Below are positions 25,201 through 37,200 of a stretch of DNA of 64,000 nt, one piece after another. Below the pieces are notes generated by a model, which was given only the letters and a program-made list of their open reading frames with translations, did no database searches and was not told the origin of the DNA. Source of the DNA: Henricia sp. BOLD:AAB3569 (taxonomy: Eukaryota > Echinodermata > Asteroidea > Spinulosida > Echinasteridae); NCBI GenBank assembly GCA_037783545.1, contig JBBELK010000093.1, positions 124,001 to 188,000 of the forward strand. Reading direction: 5' to 3'. The position numbers and the translations under genes are program-made. How positions within the stretch are numbered: position 1 is the stretch's first letter; the number at the start of each line of letters is the position of its first letter.

Positions 25201-28200
25201 TTGGGATGAGAGAAAAATCGTAAGGGCCTTATCGGGATTCGAACCCGAGACCTCTGGCTCACTAGGTAGATGCTCTACCAGGCACATATGGTATATACTC
25301 CATCAGGTTTTCCCTATGGACCCAATTCTTCTCTCCGTGTTGCATGGTTAAATGTCTTTTTGTTGTTGTTAGTTTTTAAGATTGAGGGTAGAGAACTGTA
25401 ACCAGTACAAAAGCTGCAACTCTTGTATTGGTGAAGCTGGAGGACAAGATGTCGACCCGTACTGCGGATGGTGCACACTACAAAAGAGGTATTAAGACAA
25501 CATGCTGCACGTGGGCCTATACAACATCACGGCAATAGTATTTGACCTGTCACGACGAAATGAGCGTAAAGTCGAAATTTTCAAAAATTGGATATTGGTA
25601 TTTTTAAATTTAGCAGAAAAAGAGCTTTGCAATGGTATATAACACATAAGGTAAAACTATTCCCCTAACACAACACGCTAGGAGAAGTGGTAGTCTTCAA
25701 ACAAATCTTACAAATCTTAAAACAACATTTTCTACGGGTTACGAAGAAAGCTATCGTCAAAATTGGTCTGAAAATGATGTTTTTATTTGTTGGATGACGA
25801 TAAAATTGGAATCAAATAAAATTTGATTTCTAAACTCTAAAAAACCCTGAAATCGACATTCTTAAATTTTGGCTTTTAACACGTCGGTAAAGTAGGAAAC
25901 AGCGGAGTGCGACTTTACGCTCATTTCGTCGTGACCTGTCACACAACGTATGTTTTCATGTGCATTCCCATTCAATGATGTATAATGGGAAGGGGCCGGC
26001 AGTTCATAGCGATCCAACCTGATTATCTAGGAGGCGACGGATTTCGCACCAAACATGCTTAAAGTCAGGCAAAATACAAAATTGCGTTCAAACTCCAATC
26101 CCGCCGAACCAAATGTTGTGTCTATAAAAAAACAAAAATCTATGAACCTATTGTGGCGGGTTTCCCCGGGCCGAACCTCAGTCTGGGAGGATCAAGTCTG
26201 ACACCATATGTGGCGACGACAAATTCCCTTAAACTAAGATTCTTCCTCGGGCGAGAGTCTACTCTAAGCGACCTCAAGGCAAAAGGTGCTGGTCCGTTTT
26301 GGAGGAAATATACCGCCGGTTGGATATCGGTTGTCAGGCCCTATGACAAATCAAGACTCATAAAATAAAGCAAGGGAAGGACAAGGACTTTGTCAGCAAC
26401 TTATGACAGTTTTATTAATGTTCAACACGTTGGGTGGCTTAATTGTAGGTGTAAACAATTACTTAGTGAAATAAAGAAAAGGTGGTCTTATATAGGGCTT
26501 TCTTGTATTATGACTGACACTTTGTTTCTCAGGGCTTACTTCGGGCGACAGACACACAAGTAAGTAATACACTCTAGGGATCAATGAACCTTACAGTCAG
26601 TGTTGTGCAGCTGGTTCAATATAACGTAGCCGGTAAGTTACACGCACTCGCAGTAAGTCACACGGCAGCTCGGTAAGTTACACGCACTAGCAGTAAGTCA
26701 CACGGCAGCTCGGTAAGTTACACGGCAGCTCAGTAAGTTACACGCACTAGCAGTAAGTTACACAGCAGCTCAGTAAGTTACACAGCAGCTCGGTAAGTAA
26801 CACGCACTCGCAGTAAGTTACACAGCAGCTCGGTAAGTTATACGCACTAGCAGTAAGTTACACAGCAGCTCGGTAAGTTATGCACAGGCAACAATTAACA
26901 TTATTCCACAAGTCTGTGAATAACAGCTCTGTACGTGACGCACATGTACGAGCTTAAGTTATGCACGACTCCACAGCATGTAGCAATGCCCGATGTGTAA
27001 GTAATGCACGCTCACTAGTAAGTACTGCACATTGAGTAAGTAAGGCACGTTGATTAAGTACTGCACGTAGGGTAAGTAATACACATTTACCAGTACGTTG
27101 TCTCGCTCAAAATGGCGAACTTCTTGAGCTGACCTACAGCTCGACACAACGTACCTTGCAGCACACGCCACCTTTAGCCTAAATCGGTACTTCTACCGCA
27201 GTCCGCGTGCCCTTACTCAGTTAATTTAGCACCGTGAACTAGTCAAAGAATGTGGAGCGCCCGGGTTCCAAACTTGGACACTATTCCGCGCCGAACTCGA
27301 AAAGGCATAAGCATCAAACGCTATTAGGAACGACACACGTCCCACCGCAGCGCTGCCTATTACGCCTGCAGACACACTGTCAATAAATAAACCAATTGCT
27401 GCTGCACAACTTACCGACGAACGGTTCGTTACTTTTGCCGGTACACACTCGAACAACTCGTCCGTCTTCGAAGCTCTCTAGAATCGCTCTCTCTGCCCGC
27501 TGGCAGTCACATGCGCGCCCACGGTTACATGCACAGGCGACAGTCGGTGACCTCCCCTGCGCGCGCAACCTAATTATGCACAAATACCATCATCCCTATG
27601 TTTACTATAATATACTGTTTCGCTACACTATTATACATAAGTTAACTCTATACCGATTCGTTGCTTTTTGCCATACAGGTGTACCAGACACAGTGAGTGT
27701 CCGTTGGCTTCTGTGTCCAGTCGCTGGTTACCATACAATGCTGCTCGGTGTGTGGGTATCAGCCAGACAGACCCAAAGAACTTGGCAATAACAGATCCAT
27801 CCCAAATGGTAACGTGCATCGTTTTGACTTGATGACGCGTCAATCAAAGAATTACACCGTAGTCTCCCAGTTTTTATAAAAAAGTAACATAAAAAAAGGG
27901 CAGATTTTTGTGACCTTCCTATTACATAAATCAGCAGTCTTCGGATATAATATTCTATACACGTATAATGCGGTCACTTTCACCAATTTTAACGTATTTT
28001 ATTTCTATCGGAATAAATTCCACAAACGTAACCATCGTCACCGTAATATAAAATACGATGACCTAGTCCCGCTCTACCGATGTTGTTGGTAAAGATCAAA
28101 ACGACTGCCTCTATATGTGTATAAAGACACTTTGAGTACAGTGATCTATTTTCAATCATTTACCAACAGATCACACTGACAGTAGACCAGCTTCCGAACC

Positions 28201-31200
28201 TTAAGGACGGAGAATCCTACAGCTGTCAATTCGATGACCTACCACGGTCTGCAGGAACGACCAACAGCAACACTATACAGTGTAGGACTCCAGATACGGG
28301 GGATAGACCATCAATTCCACCAATAGGTAATTTACCTTTACTATCATTTATAATGATGTGATTATATGTTGTTAGAAAGGCATCACAGTTTAATTTTTAT
28401 CAATTTCTTCCGCTGAACTCAAGGGTGAAATTAAATATACTCTTTGCCATTTGACAACTTGTTGTTTTGTATCTGTTTCGCAGAAGACCACGTTGGGATG
28501 CGGTTGATTGTGTTTTCGTCCGAGACTGACATCAACTTTGTATCTGTAATTTTCAACTTCTATGAATGTTCCAGACACTCCTCGTAAGTCTTTAAATTAA
28601 ACATATCTTTAAGATGTAGACACATATTAATTATGATTGTCACGGTTTTTCACACACAATCCGAGGGATACTTTACATACAGAGGCGCACTTAGAGGCGC
28701 ACTGCGCGCACTTAGAGGCGCACCGCGCGCACTTAAGCCGTGGTCCCAACCCGCCGTACTTCCAAGTGCGTGCTGTCTACTTGCAAAAACGTGGGCAAAA
28801 TTTGGGGATCCGTACGTGGTGGTAGTACCGCCTCAGTACGGATTTGGGAGCACGCAGACACACCGTAGCACTTTTAGTGCACGAGGAACTTTCGCTGCGT
28901 TCGGGCTACGGATTCACCCCCAGTACGGGTGACGCGCGTGCCCTCTACAGCCAATGAGCGCACAACGCACTGACTCCGTGAGTCTTTTAAATTTTTAAAT
29001 TTTAAATTTAAATTTTTCCCACGGTCAGTGCATGCTCTACGGACAGCGCACTTAGCACGTGCGTGCTGCGCACGTGATAAGTGCGTGGTCCGTGCTTACT
29101 CGGCACTTCTCCAGGTCAACTGTCAAATGAGCACGCAGAACTCACGTGGACAGTACCGAGTAAGCACGTGCTCCCCACTTACAACGCACGTTGTGTGCAC
29201 TGATTTCTGCAGTATATATAAAAATCCGAGGCAGCAGCAGCTGTAGTCTGGTACCCGGACCAAAAATCTTTTGACTAGACTGAATTTAAGGTCCGGCAGC
29301 CGCCAATTTCGCCATTTTGAAACAGGAGGAATTCCTCCTTTTTCCGAAGGTTCCCGAAGTTACCCGAATGCACGTCCGGTCGTCCGGACGTTACCGTTAA
29401 TCGTCTTGTACACTTCGTCATTGTTTCGAGAATTTGAATTGACGTCGCGTGCACGTACGTACGTACGTACGTGCGTGCCGCTGCGTGTGTATTTATGGTG
29501 ATGCCACGGATTTAAAACTACGCAGTGGCTGTCAGTCGCTATAGTTACAGGATTGCAACAGCAGATTAAAAGTAATGTACTAGTACATTATGGAGCTCGA
29601 TCATGGGTGATGCAGACAAGGTTTGAATTTTCGTTTTGATGCTAGCCTACATGTATATTAAAATGGGCATATTTAATATTTTAAGGTTAATATATTAAAT
29701 TTGTATTGGTCAAATATGTAATAATCCCTTTCAAATTGTTGTACACTCATGCCATATAGCGCGCAGCGCGCTTTGAAAATTAACGGTTTGTGCTTCTAAA
29801 AATAAATGCATGACGTAATGCTTAAAGTGCTATTTTAAACACCACAGTAGCCGGTCCTCATATTCAGTCGTTGTATGTGGAATATGTGGAGCGGGAACCA
29901 GTCTACAGCAGCTGGGACTTCTGGAGAACCTCGGAAGGTCCTTCTATATATACCCCCACCCCCCCCCCCCCCGACATGGGGCGGAAAAACTCACGTTCAT
30001 CGCACTTGCGCTGTACGCACTTACAACATGCGAGTGAGTAATGCCTAGGTCACATTTGCTCTACGGCTAGGATACGGCGGCCGTAGCCCCCCGAAATCGA
30101 GAAATACCTGCGGCGGCCGCAGAGGATCTGCGGTGGCCTCAGGGTCGCCCTACGGCGTATCCTAACTTTTACAGGCCGTAGGGGTCGCCGTGGGATTATA
30201 GCGCGGAGTTATAACTTTTTTCATTTCTAGGTTCGCCGTAGCAATTACACACGCCGTAGCCATGCCGTAGTGCGGTTCCGCGGCGACCATACGTCGGGCG
30301 TACGGTGGCCTTGCGTTTGCCGTGCGACTGCCCTAGGGTCTTATGAATAACAATTGACTTTTGCGGACCCCCCAAAAATTGCGGCCGCCTTGCGGGCGCC
30401 TTGCGTCTGCCTTGGTATTTGTCAAAACGTACGGCCGCCGCAGGGACGCCCTAAGGTGACCGTACGGCAGCCGCAGGTTTTCTGTCTCCACAAATTCAAA
30501 ATACGACGTGTAGTGCGGCTACCCTAACATATGTGACCGCTACAGTATGTGACCGTGGGAATGCTGCGGCGGCCCTATAATTGCTACTGGCCGTAGAAAT
30601 TTTAGACCCCACGGCCGCCGCGGCAAATGTGACCTAGGCATAAGGACACCGTACGTGAGCAGCACGTGTAAGTACGGCCTCCGTACGATAACGTGGCAAT
30701 CGCACGGAGATCGTACGTTGTAAGCACGTTGTAAGCACGTACAACTCACTTACCACTTGCGCAACGTACGATGCACGCAACCACTCACGGCCAGGGGTGG
30801 CGTGCGGGCCACGTAATTACACCTTGCGCAACCGTGCGGGTGACGTGCGTTGACGTACTCCCTCCCTGCTCTTGCCACTCCCTCCACACGTTTTCAGAAA
30901 AACGTGGCGGCCGTGGCCTCCCAAAAAAACGTACGGACTAAAAACACACACGGTGGGTTGTGACCGGCGTCTTAGATGCGCACTGCCCGCGTTGTTTTCG
31001 ACCAATGGGTGTATTTGCAACAATGGGACGATTTCCTTCATGCGGTGCAAAAAGTCAAAAGGTGCAAAAGTGAATAAATAATTGGTACATGATACATCGT
31101 GTTTGGACTTTTAATTGGGCCGTGGTGTGTCTGGTGCTCAAAAAGGTTTAAATCTCAGCAGAATATATCTTTAACTCTACTTGCGGTACGTGTATTTCCA

Positions 31201-34200
31201 GTAAACAAACTGTCATGATTCAAATAAACTGTCATGATTCAAATAAAGACGCACTATTCTTTTCATTATCTCATTCGCAAACATGAAATGTTGAGATATT
31301 CAAAGAGGAAGAATCCCCCTTGACGAAAATCCAGCATTTAGGATTTTTTCGATAGTCCAAACATCCCTCTTGCCGACGTGAATTTTTATTATTTTTTAAT
31401 TGTCGGTTTTAATTAGATAAATTGCAAGCAAAAGTGCGCTTTTCGAAAATGAGATTTTCGCGATTTCTGAAACGCTCATTAGGTATTCATGATATGCGCG
31501 TGACCCCGTGACGCAATCCTGAGAAAGAGAAGTCAACACGATTGTTAGCTCCATACGTTTACACGCAAAAAAATTGGAAAACCGTCTCTGTTAGATGGTG
31601 TTTTTAAAAGAATTTTGTTGGTCCAAAAAGCCAGAGATATGCCCATATACAGTAGCTGCGTGATTGTATGTTTGCCATATTATAAGCAGTGTCAGTGTGG
31701 AAAAACAGTTCTATAAGAGATTCGTGACATGGAGCTGTAATCATACATATTACCTTTATCGTAGGTGTACACCGTGTGTTACAAGCAATTGGGATTGTGA
31801 TTGGTGTGTGTACGACAACAGGTGCACTCACAGGAGTGAAGAGTACAGTCAGGGAGACTACATCGTCACAGGAGATAATGTAATTCAAAGACGTCATCGC
31901 TTCTTTCAAGGATTCATGCAATGGAATAGCGAAAATATTGACTGTATTGCGGTGTATACAATGTTTAGTCTAGGGCGGATCCAGTAATTTAGGGAGAGGT
32001 TTTGCCACCATGGGAGGGGTTTTTCCAGTCAGATTTCGTATGTCAGCTCGTTGAGGATAGGGGGATACACAGAATATGCATAACATTTATTTGTTGGTGT
32101 CAGATAGAGCAGGGATGGGTTTTGAGCCCCACCCTCCAACCCCACCCCACCCCCACCCCACCCCCCACATCCACCTCCTTGGATGTTAGCGCCTGGCTTG
32201 GCTTGTCTTATCAACAACGAATCAACAACATGAAGCATGCGAAGTTTTGGGAAATAAGCACAGGTCACAATTTGCGGAATAAACTTCCACTTTGTACACA
32301 TTTGCAGAATCCCGATGCGTCCATTATGCGAGGACAGTCCTTCTGTCCACAGTTGCAACCCCAGACGAGGGAGGTGCTTGTGCCGGTTGGCATTCCTAGC
32401 GTTATCTCCGTCAACGCCGTCAACTTGCCCTACCCAAGTCAGGTAAAACTTTGCACAGATTTTTGTCATATTTTGTACTGATCCAAGACAAACACGTTGT
32501 GAGTTATGTTGTGCTACCTCACATGGTTTAAATTTTTAATGGAAATTGTGAAACAATTATTGGTATAATAAAGGATTGGTAAATTGTAATGACACATTAT
32601 AGACATTATAGATAAATTCACTTAACACGTGTTTCGATCTCCAAGTGTTTTTCCTGCTTCACACATATAATGTTTTTCGTAAGTTTTGTTAGCAAATAAA
32701 GTTACTTTAGACGCACATTTATTAACTACACACGGATAGGCATAATTATTACAGGTACTAATTAAATTTCTTTTATTTTCGGCTCACAAAGCAGTACCAA
32801 TGTTTCCTGAGTGTGGATGGTGATGAACAAACCACTACAGCAACCTTAATGTCCAATGATGTTATCCAGTGTGACAGTCGAATGGTACGTTGAGGATTGA
32901 CGGGATGAATTTGTGTTTTTTCATTAATAAGCACCATAAACTGATGAACACTTTGAAGCATTCTAATAAAATGTATCGATACATTATAAGCTCCTGTTGG
33001 TTTTTCTCTTTTCCTTCCTTTCAAAGTACACATATGGCGCCAGAAAGCAGACGTTTGATGCGTTATTGAAGGTGGTTTGGAATGGCAACAGACAACTGGA
33101 CGATATTTATAACTTCATAGGTAAGTGACACGTTGAAAATCGATGACTGCTGGCTATACAACGAGGTTATACATGTACATTTGCCACACTATTTATTATC
33201 TATATAATTTACTGTATTTTCTGAACTAACGTATAAAGCTACATGTACTTAAAATGTTTATAGCCGAACAATGAGTAGAGAATGCAATATATTTGGACCA
33301 TGTGATTTTTCTCCCATCCTACATTTCGTTATTTCATCATACCAAATAATATTATTATTATAAGCAGTTGCGCAACATGCATACTTCATAAGAGAAATAT
33401 TGGGCTCCTGAAAGGAAAATATGGAGCATGCCATTGTGCCTCATAGCGCAGATAATGAAACAACCGCCCGTCTTATTATTATACCAGAGGTGTATAGAGT
33501 TATTTCGTATTCCATGTTTGGTTATTGTATTTCTACTGTGTAGCCACCATACTAGTTATATTGCGTTTAAATTGTTTAGGCAGTTTATGTGTTTATTGAA
33601 ACTAAAATCTTTCTGATATGTGTACTTTCTGATTGTGTACTTTTCAGTCACACTTTATAAATGTGATGTTGAACGTCAAGACTGCAGTCGATGTCTGTCC
33701 AGTGAAACGGCAAGACCCGAGCTTGGGTGTCGGTGGTGCGGCAGCCGTTGTGCGTTCAAGGAGGATTCTGTGTGTAACGCTGGGTCTCTGGATTCCAGTG
33801 ATCCGTGTCCTGCTCCTCATCTGGAAACGGTAAGGCCTGGTTCTCGTTTTTAGAAACTGATATTTTGTTTTAAAATACAAGTAGGGGCCTATTTGATGTA
33901 GGCTATCATAAAATTGGTTGACGCCGGTGAATATAAGTCAAGTAGAATCCGCCGATTGTTACATCTGTAACAATGCAATAAACCATGCACGTCAACGTTG
34001 TTTGACTAACGGTTCTGTGCTTTCAGATTTTAAAATATTGAAAGACGAAACGGCAGGTAATTGGTCCTTGGTTCTTTTAATAAATAATTATTGAGTAAAT
34101 ATTGCTTAATTGATTGTTAAATACGGCATCAGGTGGATCCTCCCACCGGACCAATGGAAGGAAACACCACCATTGAAATCACTGGGACGAATATCGGACG

Positions 34201-37200
34201 AAGGTTTCAGGATGTACGCAGTGTGATGGTGGGTCAGCAGCCCTGTGACTTGACAGGACTCGGTGACCAATATGTTACTGGAAAAAGGTATTTAACCTTG
34301 TTTCAGCAGTAATCTATTTGCACAACCGCCTTTGTTTCCGTCCGACTCCGGCATCTATAGGGTTTAGATATGGGTTAGATGGATTGAGCATAGAAACCGA
34401 AGCCAGAGGAAAGCTCAGCAATGAGGAAGGAGGTCGGGTGGGCGAAAAAAAAAAGGTATATATATAATAATACTCACCAGAAGCTGGCCGCCGAGGCCAA
34501 ACTATTATCTTACCGCCGTTGAGACATACAACCGTATACCGTCCTCTGCCGACTCGTTCCTTCTCGTCCAAATACTCCCCACCTGCCACCTTGGTATACT
34601 CGAGACTGCGTAGATTCCTACGCAGCCCTCAACGTCGGCGGTTGTGCAAATAGTAATCTATTTGCACAACCGCCTTTGTTTCCGTCCGACTCCGGCATCT
34701 ATAGAGTTTAGATATGGGTTAGATGGATTTCGCCAAAACCTGCCCTCTTAGGCCGCCGAGAACCCCCAAGCCTGCCCAAATACACCCCAATCCTTACCCA
34801 AACCTCAAACGAAAGCGGGAGACTGTATCAGATAGAAAGGAAAGAAAAACTGGACTAGTTGTCTTGCTGCCTTTCTTTCATTGTATTTTCTTCTCTTTTC
34901 TTTTCTCAAGCTGTCGCTGCCTATAAAATTGATTTAAAAACAAAATGGGTAGTTTTGTTAGTAGGTGATGGCATTTTTAGACATCATAGCTGCATGTAGA
35001 TGGCGGGAAAGCTACGCGGGCCCCGAGGCCTGAGTTCAGACGCCTATAGAATTGTCCGACGATATCTGCCATTGGACTTTGTTCAGCTGTGGAGACGGCG
35101 TCGCGTAATACCTGGACCGTGCTCTGACGCCTCATAACTCTCTCAACCTGGGTATAGTGTTTGTACGTCTTCCGCGACGCCCATTGGCAGTGGTCCATCA
35201 CCTGCTCGTCCGATGCATCCAGGAGCCGCAGTGTGGTTGCTGCCCAGGCACGGCTGTTGTGCGCTCTCGAAAGCTGGTTTTCAGGATTGTCTGTTGCGGC
35301 AAAATACATCTTCAGCCGTGAATTCGGTCCGTTAACAGGCGAAGGGTTTGTTTACGAGGACTCTGCGATTGGCCGCCAAGGGGCGAAAGATCAACCAGAC
35401 TTTGAACTGCGCCGACTGGATCCATCTTTCCTTGGTCCTGCAACTTTGGAATCATTATCAATGATGAGTCACCCTCACTTACCGTCTTGCCAATAGTGTG
35501 GCTGAATAAAAAATCGCCTCCTTCGATTCTTGTTATTTTTCAGGTTCTGATTCCTCCTAGGTCACCAGCTCTGTCTCGGCCCATTATAGGCAGAGGAAAA
35601 GGGCCAAGTCTCGTTGTACCACGTAGCGCTAGGGGAAAAGACCTTCGCCTTTGCCAAGTCTCCAGGATCGGTCAGTGATCTCTTTCACCGACCATCGTAA
35701 CTTATCAGAAAACAATGGAATTGCCTGCTTTAAAGTGATGTGAGACTCAGCCTGCTCCAGCTGCATTGCATTCATGTATCTACGAACTTGGTGAGAGATG
35801 CAAGGGTTTGCGAACTTTTATCCCACTCGCCAGACTTCGGTCTTACCGAATGAGTTAAGGTATGCCCTTATCTGCCCAACATAAGAGTCCACGGTGCATG
35901 CCGCTAATATAAGCGGGCACCCACAAGAGCGGCAGCCGATTTCACGAAAGAGTGCGCAGCTTGCGCAACTTTTGCAAAATGGCGCAAGCCCTATAGCTTG
36001 CGTGTAATTTTCACAGGAATGTTGCGCAGCCTATGCAATAAAATGTTGCGCAAGCGGACTTACGCAGTGCGTAAGGGTTCGTGAAATCGGCTGCAGATCC
36101 CGTGCTTACCCAAATTTTTTCACCCTAAGCCGTGAATCTGCGTGCGACCTTCTGAGTCACGATCGATCAAAAAGCATAGGATGTCAAGTGGTGTCACTGA
36201 CTCCAGATCCTCTCCTTCAGTACAGCATCATTTGCTTTGATGCTTCCGCAGAAATCGGTCTATATGCTGCAAATAAGTCCGCTCTTTTGCACTCCATATC
36301 CCTGCGTATCCAACTCGTTTCCTAGTTTTGTCAGCCTGGTTGCCGCACTGATCATCTTCAAAAAGATACCAAAACGCTCTCGTGAAGGGGAGGGCATGAT
36401 TGAAGAAGAAATTTAGCATTGTATCGGAATTCCCGAGGGCAAGCCCGAAACGGATCTGAAAACAGCCGCAGCCTGCGCTGGAGCTTAGATATCCCATCAT
36501 CGATAGGTGCACAATGTCCGCAAGATCCTGCTCCACGATGTAATCGTTCGAGAAAAAATTGCCAGCTAGCATTCATGATAGACCTCTTTCAATAATGAGT
36601 TGACTACGGAGACTGAGCGATTGATGTCCACCATCTTGGTTTGGCACCTTGAGGAAAGAACAAATATGCATATTGGGAATTTTTTCCCTGATCAGTTGGG
36701 CAACAGCGCGAAAAACCCCTACCACGTCAAGTACACCCTGCGAAGGGTCGGTCAATCGGCTGAAATCATTTATGCCTCCGCGCAGAACTGCCACCTCCGG
36801 CTGAAAAGCCCTGCAAGATACCACCAGATGTCTACATAACGGGGCCATTTTTGTGCCTCCGTTGGCTAACATTTTCACGCTCAATGCCTTGGGCCAGCCG
36901 AATCCTTTGAACCCTCTGAACATTGAGTCGGACACGAGGAGAACATGGTGACGCTTAACGTAAGCGATATCCATTCGGGGGGTGACAATACGTGGGAAGT
37001 AGCACTGGAAGGCCAAGAGCTCAAACCCCAGCCCTTGAAAAATTCGGGACATTCTAAAAAAACCCTGCTTGACCTGCCTCTGACAGGCGAAAGGAAGAAC
37101 TTGAGTGGAGACCCGTTCCTGCGCGCCGGGACATTTGACGAAAGTGACATCAAATCAAAGGTGAAAACCTGTGGGATTACCAGATGAGACCTAGGTCAAC

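Larger units (their letters stand above)
28670..30850. repeat. GC-rich nest of mobile elements in intron 7
   Basis: Rich in 'gcgcactt', 'gtaagcacgt' and 'cgtacg' words on both sides of two better-defined insertions (29244-29905, 30042-30640). The flanking halves 28670-29243, 29906-30041 and 30641-30850 may be one older element; its ends are not resolved. A homopolymer C run (about 29957-29972) is present. Confidence 0.55.

Noticed and set aside
25166-25283. A tRNA gene on the - strand
   Set aside because: The A- and B-boxes are present, but the acceptor stem does not pair and relatives exist elsewhere in the window. SINE head.
29957-29972. Poly-C run as a functional G-quadruplex
   Set aside because: A simple homopolymer, possibly an assembly artefact; no other support.
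32029-32469. 146-codon - strand ORF over exon 9
   Set aside because: Antisense to a confirmed receptor exon; the Gly-rich part comes from a C-rich simple repeat.
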